A stretch of DNA of 64,000 nt from contig NZ_JACXXJ020000005.1 in NCBI RefSeq assembly GCF_014926405.1, positions 2,795,001 through 2,859,000 on the forward strand, written 5' to 3'. Source of the DNA: Agrobacterium vitis. Its GTDB lineage: Bacteria; Pseudomonadota; Alphaproteobacteria; Rhizobiales; Rhizobiaceae. Position numbers and translations under genes: made by a program. Positions 53,843-63,214 of this stretch are shown here, one piece after another; positions within the stretch are counted from its first letter, which is position 1; every line of letters starts with the position of its first letter. The notes under the pieces were generated by a model. The model was not told the origin of the DNA. It ran no database searches and saw only the letters and a program-made list of their open reading frames with translations.

Positions 53843-53941
53843 GACGTTCTCCGAAATACTGTTTCTCGTCCGGCCCCGATATCAGGGTTCGGCGGCAAAA
53901 AATCAAGGGTCGAGTGATGATCTCATGTGGTGTTGCTAAGG

Positions 53942-55033
53942 TCAGTGGCCGCTGCGGGTCATCTTGGCCATCACCTGGGCGGTATAATCCACCATCGGCA
54001 CGATACGGGAATAGTTGAGGCGGGTCGGACCGATCACGCCGACGGCCCCGACAATCCTGTCGTCGCCGTCGCGGTAGGGCGCAACGATCAGCGACGACCC
54101 GGAAAGCGAAAACAGCTTGTTCTCCGAACCGATGAAAATTCTGACACCCGGCCCGCTTTCGGCCAGATTGAGGATCTCGATCAGACTTTCCTTACGCTCC
54201 AGATCATCAAACAGCAGCCGCAGCCGATCAACATCCTCGACGCCCGCCAGACCTTCCAGCAGATTGGCGCGGCCACGCACGATCAACCGGGTCGGTTTGT
54301 CGCCCTCGCCGCCGGACCAGACCGCCAGCCCACGCTGCACGAGATCCTGGGAGAGAACATCCAGCTCGCTGGCCACCTGATCCTTCAACTGGACCAGCTG
54401 GCCGCGCACTTCATGCAGCGTCTGGCCGGACAGATGCGCATTGAGGAAATTGGCCGCCTCGGTCAATTGCGAGGCTGTGATGCCCGCCGGGAGTTCGATG
54501 ATCCGGTTTTCGACCTGGTTAAACTCACCGACCAGCACTGCCAGTGCCTTGGTCGGCTCCAGTCGGATGAATTCGACGTGTTTCAGCACCGGATCGGATT
54601 TCGCCGCCACCACCAGGCCCGCACCACGCGACAGGCCAGACAGCATACGGCTGGCCTCGTTATAGAGCGTTTCCATCGGCTGGTCTTCCGAGGAGCGCAT
54701 CTGCCGTTCGATCGAGCCGCGATCTTGCTCCGACAAGCGACCGACCTGCATGAAAGCATCGACAAAAAAACGCAATCCCGTCTGGGTTGGCAAACGCCCA
54801 GCACTGATATGGGGGGAATAGATCAGGCCGAGCTCTTCCAGGTCGCTCATCACATTGCGCACCGAGGCGGGCGACAGCGACATCGGCAGAATGCGCGACA
54901 GATTGCGCGAGCCAAGCGGTTCACCGGATTCCAGATAGGTCTCGACAATGCGGCGAAAGATCTCCCTGGATCGCTCATCCAGTGCCATTGACACATCGCC
55001 TGCGGTAATTGGGTTTTTCCCCATTTCGCTCAT
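53942..55033 (-). CDS. hrcA: heat-inducible transcription repressor HrcA
   Basis: HrcA represses groESL and related genes by binding CIRCE elements. The winged-helix N-terminus includes [20 protein letters not shown] and [20 protein letters not shown]. The C-terminal GAF-like domain ends with [17 protein letters not shown] use the ATG at 55033 (363 residues); ATGs at 55024 and 54988 are alternatives, and the RBS AGGATAGG is about 14 nt upstream of the first. No CIRCE dyad is seen upstream. rph diverges across 278 bp. Confidence 0.94.
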   Translation of the reverse strand: MSEMGKNPITAGDVSMALDERSREIFRRIVETYLESGEPLGSRNLSRILPMSLSPASVRNVMSDLEELGLIYSPHISAGRLPTQTGLRFFVDAFMQVGRLSEQDRGSIERQMRSSEDQPMETLYNEASRMLSGLSRGAGLVVAAKSDPVLKHVEFIRLEPTKALAVLVGEFNQVENRIIELPAGITASQLTEAANFLNAHLSGQTLHEVRGQLVQLKDQVASELDVLSQDLVQRGLAVWSGGEGDKPTRLIVRGRANLLEGLAGVEDVDRLRLLFDDLERKESLIEILNLAESGPGVRIFIGSENKLFSLSGSSLIVAPYRDGDDRIVGAVGVIGPTRLNYSRIVPMVDYTAQVMAKMTRSGH

Positions 55034-55055
55034 GTTTGCTGCTGCACCTATCCTT

Positions 55056-55083
55056 AATATAGCTGCTGATTGACCAATCACAA
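55056..55083 (-). promoter_or_regulatory. promoter for hrcA
   Basis: On the minus strand, TTGTGA (55078-55083), a 16-bp spacer, then TATATT (55056-55061). The -10 box is good. The leader to the chosen ATG would be about 17 nt, which fits. Confidence 0.6.
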
Positions 55084-55311
55084 CGGCTTTTGGTGAGGAA
55101 GTCCCGGTTTGAGCGGACCATACCGGCTTTTCCTTTGCAAAACCGTCAAACCACTCGTAGAAGGCAGCCAGGACGCCAAGCAGGACTGGAAATGCCCCGG
55201 ACAGATTTCCGGGCCAGATCTGCCCAGAACGGCCCAGACGGGCATTGAAACGAAAATAAGCGGACAGAGGTTGGTGTGCCAGCCAGTGACTGCTCGACCG
55301 AGGAGACGGAA

Positions 55312-56031
55312 ATGCGACCTTCAGGCAGAAAAACCGACCAGATGCGCAAGATATCGTTCGAGCGCAATTTTTCCAAACATGCCGAAGGCTCCTGTCTCGT
55401 CAAGTTTGGCGATACCCATGTCCTGTGCACGGCAAGCCTCGAAGATCGCACTCCGCCCTGGCTGCGCAACACAGGCAAGGGCTGGGTGACAGCCGAATAC
55501 GGCATGCTGCCGCGCGCCACCGGCGAGCGAATGAAGCGTGAAGCGTCCTCCGGCAAGCAGAGCGGTCGCACCCAGGAAATCCAACGGCTGATTGGTCGTT
55601 CACTGCGCGCCGTGGTCGATCTGGAAGCCCTAGGCGAACGGCAGATCTCGCTCGATTGCGATGTGATCCAGGCCGATGGCGGCACCCGCACAGCCTCGAT
55701 TACCGGCGCATGGATTGCCTTGCACGATTGCCTGAAATGGATGGAATCGCGCAACATCATCAAGGTGGACCGGGTGCTGAAGGACCATGTCGCGGCGATT
55801 TCCTGCGGTATTTTCGCCGCCCAGCCGGTGATTGACCTGGATTACCTGGAGGACTCTGCCGCCGAAACCGATGCCAATTTCGTCATGACCGGCACAGGCG
55901 GCATTGTCGAGATCCAGGGCACCGCCGAAGGCAAGCCGTTCAGCCAGGAAGAATTCCTGACCCTTCTCGGCCTTGCCCAGACAGGCATTGCCGAATTGGT
56001 GGACCTGCAAAAACAGGCGATTGCCGGATAA
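55312..56031 (+). CDS. rph: ribonuclease PH
   Basis: RNase PH trims tRNA 3' ends by phosphorolysis. The 239-residue protein starts [20 protein letters not shown] and has the conserved [38 protein letters not shown], with the phosphate-binding Arg, and [19 protein letters not shown] are also present. GAGGAGACGGAA sits just before the ATG at 55312; an in-frame start at 55276 is weaker. Downstream lie a VOC gene and rdgB, the usual rph-rdgB-hemW series. Confidence 0.97.
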   Translation: MRPSGRKTDQMRKISFERNFSKHAEGSCLVKFGDTHVLCTASLEDRTPPWLRNTGKGWVTAEYGMLPRATGERMKREASSGKQSGRTQEIQRLIGRSLRAVVDLEALGERQISLDCDVIQADGGTRTASITGAWIALHDCLKWMESRNIIKVDRVLKDHVAAISCGIFAAQPVIDLDYLEDSAAETDANFVMTGTGGIVEIQGTAEGKPFSQEEFLTLLGLAQTGIAELVDLQKQAIAG

Positions 56032-56044
56032 AGAGAGCATCATA

Positions 56045-56461
56045 ATGGCCACAAGCATTGAAGGCATTCTGGAAACCTCACTGTATGTCGATGATCTCGA
56101 CGCGGCAGAGCGTTTCTATGCCGGCCTGCTCGGCCTTGAGGTGATCATCAGCCAGCCGGGGCGTCATGTGTTCCTGCGCTGTGGGCCGGGCGTTCTGCTG
56201 CTGTTTAATGCAGCCGAAACCATCAAGCCCGCAGAGCCCGACGCTCTGCCGGTGCCAGCCCATGGTGCCGTCGGGCCAGGTCATGCCTGCTTTCGGATGG
56301 ACGGTGCGGCAATGGATGGTATGGCGTCACGGTTGTTGAGCCATGGCGTGGCCATCGAGGCGGATTTTCTCTGGCCGAATGGTGCGCGTTCGATTTATTT
56401 CCGCGACCCAGCGGGCAATAGTCTGGAATGCGCCGAAGCCCGGCTTTGGCAGATTGAATAG
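56045..56461 (+). CDS. glyoxalase/bleomycin-resistance (VOC) family protein
   Basis: The 138-residue protein has the VOC start GILETSLYVDDLDAAERFYA and the ending GARSIYFRDPAGNSLECAEA. The Asp-Pro-x-Gly-Asn-x-Leu-Glu motif carries the C-terminal metal ligand typical of the superfamily. The ATG at 56045 has GAGAG upstream and begins 13 bp after rph. It is inserted between rph and rdgB and probably shares their transcript. Substrate unknown. Confidence 0.86.
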   Translation: MATSIEGILETSLYVDDLDAAERFYAGLLGLEVIISQPGRHVFLRCGPGVLLLFNAAETIKPAEPDALPVPAHGAVGPGHACFRMDGAAMDGMASRLLSHGVAIEADFLWPNGARSIYFRDPAGNSLECAEARLWQIE

Positions 56462-56467
56462 GATCGG

Positions 56468-57115
56468 ATGATGCGCAAACTCGATACCAGAACCATTGTC
56501 GTCGCCAGCCACAATGCCGGCAAGATCGCTGAAATTGCCGACCTGATCGGCCCCTTCGGCTTTGCTGCCAAATCGGCCAAGGAACTCGGCTTCATCGAGC
56601 CGGACGAAACCGGCACGACATTCGAAGAAAACGCTGCCATCAAGGCCCTGGCTTCGGCAAAAGCCTCTGGCCTGCCGGCGCTGTCTGATGATTCCGGTCT
56701 GGTCATCGATGCCTTGGACGGCGCGCCGGGCGTCTATACCGCCAATTGGGCCGAGCGCGAGGATGGCAGCCGCGATTTTGCCATGGCCATGGAAAAGGTC
56801 GAGCATGCCTTGCAGGAAAAAGGCGCGGCAACACTTGAGAGCCGGACGGCTCGTTTTGTCAGCGTGCTGTGTCTGGGCTGGCCCGATGGCCATACCGAGT
56901 TTTTCCGAGGTGAAGTGGAAGGTGTGGTCGCCTGGCCGCCCCGCGGCACCTCCGGCTTTGGATACGATCCGATCTTCCAGCCAGAAGGATTTTCGACCAC
57001 GTTTGGCGAAATGACCTCGGAAGAAAAACACGGCTGGAAGCCGGGCGATGCGCAAGCCCTGTCGCACCGGGCGCGCGCTTTCAAGCTCTTCGTCGAAACC
57101 TGCCTGAACGCCTGA
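56468..57115 (+). CDS. rdgB: non-canonical purine NTP pyrophosphatase (RdgB/HAM1)
   Basis: RdgB hydrolyses dITP, dITP-like and XTP to keep them out of DNA. The 215-residue protein has the substrate-binding [16 protein letters not shown] near the start. [20 protein letters not shown] and the catalytic [14 protein letters not shown] follow. [12 protein letters not shown] and the C-terminal LSHRARAF complete the site. Two ATGs are adjacent (56468 and 56471); AGGATCGG from the preceding stop serves as RBS. hemW begins 6 bp after the stop. Confidence 0.96.
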   Translation: MMRKLDTRTIVVASHNAGKIAEIADLIGPFGFAAKSAKELGFIEPDETGTTFEENAAIKALASAKASGLPALSDDSGLVIDALDGAPGVYTANWAEREDGSRDFAMAMEKVEHALQEKGAATLESRTARFVSVLCLGWPDGHTEFFRGEVEGVVAWPPRGTSGFGYDPIFQPEGFSTTFGEMTSEEKHGWKPGDAQALSHRARAFKLFVETCLNA

Positions 57116-57121
57116 GGATTT

Positions 57122-58303
57122 ATGGCCGAGCCAACGTCGCTTCTCCTTCCAGACACCGGCGAACCGGGCTTTGGCATCTATATTCACTGGCCGTTCTGCG
57201 CGGCCAAATGCCCCTATTGTGACTTCAACAGCCATGTCCGCCACCAGAAGGTCGACCAGCCGCGCTTCACGGCAGCTTTCCTGAAGGAAATGGAGACGAT
57301 GCGGGCCATGAGCGGCCCCAAGACCGTTACCAGCATCTTCCTCGGCGGCGGTACGCCTTCGCTGATGGACCCGGCCACGGTGGGTGCCATCCTGGACGGA
57401 ATCGCCCGCTACTGGACCGTGCCGCGTGGCATCGAGATCACCATGGAAGCCAATCCGACCAGCGTCGAAGCCGAACGGTTTCGGGGCTATCGGTCAGCTG
57501 GCGTCAACCGGGTGTCGCTCGGCGTGCAAGCGCTCAATGATGCCGATCTGAAATTTCTGGGCCGGATGCATTCGGTGGAGGATGCACTGAAAGCCGTCCG
57601 GCTGGCACGCGAGATTTTCCCGCGCATGTCCTTCGACCTGATCTATGCCCGTCCCAATCAGACGATTGCCGATTGGGATGCCGAGTTGAAGCTGGCGATT
57701 TCCTATGCGGTGGACCATCTGTCGCTCTATCAGCTGACCATCGAGGAAGGCACGCCATTCTTCGGCCTGCACAAGGCTGGCAAGATCATTACACCCGATG
57801 AGGAACATGCGGCCCAGCTCTATGAGGCGACGCAGGAGATCACCGAGCGCGAAGGCCTGCCCGCCTATGAGGTTTCCAACCATGCGCGGCCCGGCGCCGA
57901 GAGCCGTCACAACCTGACCTATTGGCGCTATGGTGATTATGCCGGTATTGGCCCTGGCGCCCATGGACGGCTGACGCAGGGCCATGAAAAACTGGCGACC
58001 GCCACCGAAAAACACCCGGAAACCTGGCTTTCAGCGGTCGAACAGAACGGCCACGGCATGGTCATCCAGGACGCGCTGGGTTCCGAAGAACAGTCCGACG
58101 AATTGCTGCTGATGGGCCTCAGGCTGCGCGAAGGCGTCGATCTCGCCCGTTGGCAGCAATTGTCCGGTCGCGATCCGGACCCGGTCCGCGAACAATTTTT
58201 ACTGGAACACGGATTTATCGAACGTCTCGGCAATTCCCGGCTGCGCTGCACGCCAAAAGGCATGCTGGTTCTGGATGCCGTCGTGGCAGATCTCGCCTGC
58301 TGA
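57122..58303 (+). CDS. hemW: radical-SAM heme chaperone HemW
   Basis: HemW is a radical-SAM-fold protein that carries heme for insertion into respiratory enzymes and was formerly annotated as coproporphyrinogen III oxidase-like. The 393-residue protein has YIHWPFCAAKCPYCDFNSH (CxxxCxxC cluster). The SAM GGG motif TSIFLGGGTPSLM and the C-terminal winged-like domain with GLRLREGVDLARW also occur. It lacks the N-terminal extension of genuine HemN. It is 6 bp after rdgB, in the usual rdgB-hemW order. Confidence 0.95.
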   Translation: MAEPTSLLLPDTGEPGFGIYIHWPFCAAKCPYCDFNSHVRHQKVDQPRFTAAFLKEMETMRAMSGPKTVTSIFLGGGTPSLMDPATVGAILDGIARYWTVPRGIEITMEANPTSVEAERFRGYRSAGVNRVSLGVQALNDADLKFLGRMHSVEDALKAVRLAREIFPRMSFDLIYARPNQTIADWDAELKLAISYAVDHLSLYQLTIEEGTPFFGLHKAGKIITPDEEHAAQLYEATQEITEREGLPAYEVSNHARPGAESRHNLTYWRYGDYAGIGPGAHGRLTQGHEKLATATEKHPETWLSAVEQNGHGMVIQDALGSEEQSDELLLMGLRLREGVDLARWQQLSGRDPDPVREQFLLEHGFIERLGNSRLRCTPKGMLVLDAVVADLAC

Positions 58304-58343
58304 GCAATCATAAACAGACGCAAGGATAGAGGGAGAAGCGTCA

Positions 58344-59084
58344 ATGCCCGTAGATGATGCCTTTGCGCTGCATGACATGGCCGTTTTCTATGACAGCTTC
58401 AACATTCATGGCGAAGACGGGGATTTCTACGACGCCTATCCAAAAACGCCCTGCCGAATTCTCGATATCGGCTGCGGCACAGGCTCGGTGACGCTCCGGC
58501 TGGCAAGACGCGGCCATCAGGTGACAGGGATCGATCCCGCGCCGGGCATGTTGGCTCTGGCAAAAGCCAAAGATAAGGAAGGGTTGGTGCGCTGGATTGC
58601 CGCCAATGCCTTCGATCTCAATCTCGATAGAGAGCAATTCGATCTGATCATCATGACCGGCCATGTCTTTCAGGTCTTTCTCGATGATGAAGAAACCCTT
58701 CTGGCGCTCACCAATGCCCGCCGCCATCTCTCGCCGGGTGGACAGATGATCATCGAGAGCCGCAACCCGCTGCTGCGCGCCTGGGAAGGATGGACCGAAG
58801 CCACAACCCGCAACACAGCGCAGGTGCCTGGTATCGGCTCTGTCGAGGTTTTCTATCAGGTCGACAGGACCGAAGGGGAGCATGTCACCTTTGACGCGAC
58901 CTTCACGCTGCTGGAGACCGGTGAACAACGGATCAGTCGCAGTTGCCTGCGTTTCCCTGGTAGCGGCAAGATCGAACAGCTCTTCAAGGCAGCCGGGTTC
59001 AAGAGCATCGACATGCTCGGCTGGTGGGATGGCCGCCGCTTTGAGCCGACCAGCCCGGAAATCATTGCCATCGCCAGCGTCTGA
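58344..59084 (+). CDS. class I SAM-dependent methyltransferase
   Basis: The 246-residue protein has motif I RILDIGCGTGSVTLRLARRG followed by motif II VTGIDPAPGMLALAKAKD. An acidic motif IV-like FDLIIMTGHVFQVF and LSPGGQMIIESRNPLL (post-motif) follow. It is of the Methyltransf_25/UbiE-like type, and the substrate is not predictable. The start is an ATG 40 bp after hemW, with GGGAGAAG about 8 nt upstream. It is convergent with an EamA transporter gene. Confidence 0.86.
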   Translation: MPVDDAFALHDMAVFYDSFNIHGEDGDFYDAYPKTPCRILDIGCGTGSVTLRLARRGHQVTGIDPAPGMLALAKAKDKEGLVRWIAANAFDLNLDREQFDLIIMTGHVFQVFLDDEETLLALTNARRHLSPGGQMIIESRNPLLRAWEGWTEATTRNTAQVPGIGSVEVFYQVDRTEGEHVTFDATFTLLETGEQRISRSCLRFPGSGKIEQLFKAAGFKSIDMLGWWDGRRFEPTSPEIIAIASV

Positions 59085-59103
59085 GGCGACACGGCGCGTG
59101 CGG

Positions 59104-60021
59104 TCAGGCGACTGCCCGCCGGCGAAGCCGACGCCATAGCCTGCCATCGATGGCGGCAAGTCCGAGCGCGATCAAGACCATGCCGACCAGATGGCGGGGG
59201 GCGACCTGGTCTCCCAGCACCAAAGCCCCCAGCAGAATGGCGCTGGGGGGAATAAGGATGGTAACCAGCATCAGGTTGGTGGCACCAGCCGTCGACAATA
59301 TCCGGAAAAACAGCACATAGCCGACAGCTGTTGACAGCAATGCCAGTCCCAGCAGAGCCGCAATGCTGTCGAGACCGGGAACGGGCAAGGTCCAGGGGGC
59401 GTCGACTATCAGCGTGATCGGCAGGAGCACCATCGTTGCCGCCGTCACCTGGCCCGCGGCGGGCAAGAGAGGGGCTAATCCCATCGCCTTGAAGCGCCGC
59501 CCGAAAAGACCGGCAAAGGCATAGGAAACTGCCGCCAGCATCACGGCCAACTCACCCCAGAGATCGGCACCGAGATGTCCGAGCACGGCGGGGCCGATCA
59601 TAACCGCCACACCGGCAACCCCGATCAGCACACCGGCCAGCCGGTTGGCGGTCAGCTTCTCATCGGCGGTCAGAAAATGCGCGATGATCACGCCGAACAG
59701 CGGCGTCGTCGCGTTGAAAATCGCCGCCAACCCGACCGGAATATGGGTCTGGCCCCAGACGATCAGGGTGAAGGGAATAACATTGTTGAGAAGGCCCATG
59801 CCGAGAAAGGCAAGCCAAACCTTACCGCTGCGCGGAACCGACTGGCCCGACAGGTGGACGATGATCCACAGCGCCATTGCGGCAAGCGCAACACGGGCGG
59901 TGACGATGGTCAGCGGCGGCCAGACCTTTACCAGAATGCCGATGAACAGGAAGGAGCCGCCCCATAGCACCGAAAGCACCAGCAGCATCGCCCATTCCTG
60001 GGCACCCATCTGTTTTTGCAT
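59104..60021 (-). CDS. EamA/DMT-family transporter
   Basis: The 305-residue protein has ten predicted membrane spans and two EamA repeats. The first begins LLVLSVLWGGSFLFIGILVK, with NNVIPFTLIVWGQTHIPVGL near the end of the first half. The second repeat ends LMLVTILIPPSAILLGALVL. Members export amino acids, nucleosides or other metabolites; this one cannot be assigned a substrate. The C-terminus is Arg-rich (RLWRRLRRRAVA). It lies downstream of dnaA on the same strand, separated by a strong terminator. Confidence 0.88.
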   Translation of the reverse strand: MQKQMGAQEWAMLLVLSVLWGGSFLFIGILVKVWPPLTIVTARVALAAMALWIIVHLSGQSVPRSGKVWLAFLGMGLLNNVIPFTLIVWGQTHIPVGLAAIFNATTPLFGVIIAHFLTADEKLTANRLAGVLIGVAGVAVMIGPAVLGHLGADLWGELAVMLAAVSYAFAGLFGRRFKAMGLAPLLPAAGQVTAATMVLLPITLIVDAPWTLPVPGLDSIAALLGLALLSTAVGYVLFFRILSTAGATNLMLVTILIPPSAILLGALVLGDQVAPRHLVGMVLIALGLAAIDGRLWRRLRRRAVA

Positions 60022-60130
60022 AACCGGCCTCTCACCATGTCTCTTTATCGGAGATGGTTATTGCTCTTTTGGAGCAGGGTCGCCACCCGTTTCTTGCGGA
60101 TTTACAATCCATCTCCTCTGCCAATGACAA

Positions 60131-60170
60131 GAAAACAGCGCCATTTGTCCGTGAAGACAAATGGCGCTGT
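60131..60170 (-). terminator. rho-independent terminator of dnaA
   Basis: ACAGCGCCATTTGTC (60135-60149) and GACAAATGGCGCTGT (60156-60170) form a perfect 15-bp stem with a 6-nt loop. On the minus strand it is followed by TTTTC, so it ends dnaA transcripts. Confidence 0.9.
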
Positions 60171-60214
60171 GATCTACAAAAAGCATAGGGAGGCCAAGCG
60201 AGGCGACGATCCGA

Positions 60215-61789
60215 TTACTCGTTGATCAGGCGGCGCAGCAGCTCGATTTCCTGCGACAATTTCTGGTCGCCGGAGATCAGTTCCTCGATCTTGCGCACGG
60301 CATGCAGTACCGTGGTGTGATCGCGGCCACCGAAACGACGGCCAATTTCCGGGAAAGACCGGGGCGTCAGGGTCTTTGACAGATACATAGCGATCTGGCG
60401 CGGCTTGACGATGACACGAGTGCGGCGGTTGGACACCAATTCCTGGCGCGAGACATTGTAATGGCGTGCAACAACACGCTGAATGTCTTCGATGCGAACC
60501 CGCTTCTGCTCGGCAGCACCGACCAGATGGGCCAGCAGCTCATCGACGCGCTCAATGGTCATATTGGCTTCGAACGAACGGCGGAACAGCAGCTGGTTGA
60601 ACGCACCTTCCAGATCACGGCCTGAGCTGGCGACATTGCGGGCCACATGGGCGATGATCTCGGCTGGAATTTCCAGGCTCGGATCTTCTTTCTTGGCCAG
60701 TGCCAACCTTGTCTTCAGCATGTCGAGGCGCATGTCGTAATCAGGCGCCTCCATCTCGATGGCAACGCCGCCTTGCAGGCGCGAGCGAACGCGCTGATCA
60801 AGCGATTCCAGCTCCCAGGGCGCGCGGTCGGCGGCCACGACCACCTGCTTGGCGCTGTCGAGCAGCATGTTCAGCAAATGGCAGAATTCATGCTGGATGG
60901 TTTTACCTTGGAGGAACTGCATGTCGTCAATGATCAACAGGTCGATATTGCGCAGCGAGTCCTTCAAAGTCAGAGCATCGTTGTCGCGGATGGCCGTGGC
61001 AAAGCGCCACATAAAATATTCCGCCGTCAGATAGACGACGCGCGGCGCACGAGGGCTATGGATTGCAGCATTGGCGATGGCCTGGAGCAGATGCGTCTTG
61101 CCCAGACCGACCGACGAATGAATGAACAACGGATTGAAGCGCACCGCACCTGCACCGGCCTCAGCAATGGTCTTGGCGGCGGCAACCGCAACTCGGTTGG
61201 ACGCGCCTTCGACGAAACCGTCAAAGGTATAGCGGCTGTCGAGCGGCGAGCCGAACAACGGTCCCTGTACGGGAGCGCGCTGCGGTGCTGCGGCATTGGC
61301 GATGGCAGGTGCCATCTGGCCAATGCTTTGCGGCGCCTGACGCTTCTGGGAAGACGACAGGGAGGGTTCGACGGCACGGTCTTCGACAACCGGCGCCCGG
61401 CTATTGCGGCTGGCGCTCCGCACCAGGATTTCGATCTTCAGGATGCTGGCGTCTTCCGCCTGGAAAATCGAGGTAATCAGGTCGAGATAACGATTGTTGA
61501 TCCAGGACTTCAGGAAGGTCGTCGGCACGCTGAGCCGGATAACGCTCTTTGAAGAGGAATGCAGTTTCAACCGACCAAACCAGCTGGCAAACACATCCGG
61601 GCCGACCTGGGCCCGCAGCCGGGCACTGAACCGCTCGAACAGCGCATCGTATCGAACTTCATCGCCTGCCACCGTATCGTCTACCACCGCATTCGGGCCG
61701 CCTGTCGCGTCAGGGCTAACGGCCTGATCTATCGTGCGCGCCTCGTCCCCACTGGCTGCTGCACTTGCCGTTACCATCTTCATCTGCAT
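60215..61789 (-). CDS. dnaA: chromosomal replication initiator DnaA
   Basis: DnaA opens the replication origin. The 524-residue protein has a helical DnaA N-terminal domain ([20 protein letters not shown]). A Gln/Pro/Ala-rich domain II follows. The AAA+ core has Walker [19 protein letters not shown] and Walker [15 protein letters not shown]. The C-terminal DNA-binding domain contains the signature [20 protein letters not shown]. The ATG at 61789 has GGAAGGCGGCG upstream; a TTG at 61804 is in frame. A DnaA box lies just before the start. Rhizobial origins are usually elsewhere, near hemE. Confidence 0.98.
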   Translation of the reverse strand: MQMKMVTASAAASGDEARTIDQAVSPDATGGPNAVVDDTVAGDEVRYDALFERFSARLRAQVGPDVFASWFGRLKLHSSSKSVIRLSVPTTFLKSWINNRYLDLITSIFQAEDASILKIEILVRSASRNSRAPVVEDRAVEPSLSSSQKRQAPQSIGQMAPAIANAAAPQRAPVQGPLFGSPLDSRYTFDGFVEGASNRVAVAAAKTIAEAGAGAVRFNPLFIHSSVGLGKTHLLQAIANAAIHSPRAPRVVYLTAEYFMWRFATAIRDNDALTLKDSLRNIDLLIIDDMQFLQGKTIQHEFCHLLNMLLDSAKQVVVAADRAPWELESLDQRVRSRLQGGVAIEMEAPDYDMRLDMLKTRLALAKKEDPSLEIPAEIIAHVARNVASSGRDLEGAFNQLLFRRSFEANMTIERVDELLAHLVGAAEQKRVRIEDIQRVVARHYNVSRQELVSNRRTRVIVKPRQIAMYLSKTLTPRSFPEIGRRFGGRDHTTVLHAVRKIEELISGDQKLSQEIELLRRLINE

Positions 61790-61804
61790 CTCGCCGCCTT
61801 CCAA

Positions 61805-61813
61805 TTGTCCACA
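61805..61813. promoter_or_regulatory. DnaA box at the dnaA start
   Basis: TTGTCCACA matches the DnaA-box consensus TT(A/T/G)TCCACA on the plus strand, 16 bp before the dnaA ATG on the other strand. A single box so close to the start suits autorepression. Confidence 0.55.
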
Positions 61814-62670
61814 TGTGCCGGCCAGTTGCCATTGCTGGCCGACGCTTCAAGTTCTTGCATTTGACTGCCTGAGACTTCCAACACCGACATCCCCTCGTAA
61901 GGACACCGGTCTCGTCAGGCATTCACCATCATGCATTCTCACAGCAGCATGCGTCTTAAAGAACGCAAACCATGCTGATCATCATATCTGCCAAATGGAG
62001 CTCCTCAATCCGCATTGCCTAATTTAATGCAGCAGGGAATGAGCATATGCCGTTATGACACAGGTATTTCGTTCAAGGCCCTTCATCCTCGTTTATGTCG
62101 GGCCAGTCTTTCCCTCTCTTATTCAGAAATTTAAATAGTATGCTTCCAACTTAAGCTGGACACACAAACTCCAACTCTCGTTTCCTGAAATGGAAACGAG
62201 TTCCGTATGAGAACCAATGTATGATGAAACGAAACTGAGCCGTTCCGCCCGGAGAGGATTTTCAGAAAAACCAGCTTTTGCAGCTTGTGTCTTTCCGACA
62301 GGAGCCAAGATCCGCACCTCTCTTGAAATGCATTTAGGCAGGATCGAATGCCGAGATCAACAATGAATTTTACCTAAAATTAACAGCGCGCCATTGACTC
62401 CGTCCCGGAAGTTTCCCGGAGCACAAAAGCCAAAAAAGAATCGCTTTTGAATCAAGGAGTTTGGCGGGCTCCATCATTGCAAGCCCTGATATTGCCTGAA
62501 AATAAAAAAATCACTTGACTCAAAATCGCACAGTCCTGCCGTAAAGGAAAGAACGATCAGGAGGGAGAACCTCCGGCAAGCCATTGATCTAAAAAGGAAT
62601 ATCGTGTCACTGGAGTGACATGAAACCGTAACGTGCAATAGTGATGAAATGAGAAAAATATCAAAACGCG
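61814..62670. other. long dnaA-rpsT spacer with several dyads and no gene
   Basis: About 0.9 kb with base composition richer in A/T than its neighbours. I see no supported reading frame or RNA gene. Perfect dyads: CTCGTTTCC-TGAAAT-GGAAACGAG (62177-62200), GGAGG-GAGAA-CCTCC (62560-62574) and TGTCACT-GG-AGTGACA (62605-62620). One or more may regulate dnaA. Confidence 0.55.
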
Positions 62671-62695
62671 AAAAGCCCGGCTAAAAAGCCAGGCT
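62671..62695 (-). terminator. terminator of rpsT
   Basis: On the minus strand, AGCCTGGCT and AGCCGGGCT pair over 9 bp (one G-T) with a TTTT loop, followed by TTTCG. It lies 28 bp after the rpsT stop. Confidence 0.8.
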
Positions 62696-62722
62696 GATCA
62701 AAATGTTAATTTTCGACGAAAA

Positions 62723-62989
62723 TTAGGCGGCGAGCGCCTTGACGCGGCTGGCAAGACGCGAAATCTTGCGCGACGCGGTATTGGCGTGAACAACGCCCTT
62801 GGAAGCAGCGCGGTGCAGTTCAGGCTGGGCAGCCTTCAATGCGGCTGCAGCCAGTGCCTGATCGCCAGAAGCGATGGCTTCTTCAACCTTGCGCACAAAG
62901 TTACGAACGCGCGTACGGCGGCTCTTGTTGATTGCGGTGCGGCGAGCGATCTTGCGGGTCGCCTTCTTCGCCGATGTAGTATTGGCCAT
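62723..62989 (-). CDS. rpsT: 30S ribosomal protein S20
   Basis: The 88-residue basic protein starts [20 protein letters not shown] and ends [17 protein letters not shown], the S20 pattern of three long helices with alternating Lys/Arg and Ala. The ATG at 62989 has AGAGAGG upstream. It has its own strong promoter and terminator. The pairing rpsT-dnaA on one strand is usual in Rhizobiaceae. Frames that extend upstream to 63061 are not supported by an RBS. Confidence 0.97.
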
Positions 62990-63109
62990 GGATGCCTCTC
63001 TCGAATACGAACCAAAACTCCACCTTCGCCGCCAAGTCGTTGCGACCTGCAATACCAGCAATTCGGGAGCAATCGTGGAAAGCGATAAGCTTTCCTAACT
63101 GTGGCCGGG

Positions 63110-63138
63110 CATATAGCGGGAAAGAACGGCGTCGTCAA
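63110..63138 (-). promoter_or_regulatory. strong promoter for rpsT
   Basis: On the minus strand, TTGACG (63133-63138), exactly 17 bp, then TATATG (63110-63115) preceded by C. This CTATAT type is the classic strong alphaproteobacterial form. The implied leader is about 115 nt. Confidence 0.85.
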
Positions 63139-63214
63139 CGCGCTTTCTCAACCTTTGTGCCGGCAGGCGCCCTTCGAACCGCCACATCATTTTCGCCAGA
63201 GGCCCGAAGGCGCT

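Noticed and set aside
55034..55311. CIRCE element upstream of hrcA
   Set aside because: I searched for TTAGCACTC-N9-GAGTGCTAA and found no match in the hrcA-rph spacer.
61790..62722. Chromosomal origin of replication next to dnaA
   Set aside because: Only one DnaA box was found and no AT-rich 13-mer array; in this group the origin is usually not beside dnaA.
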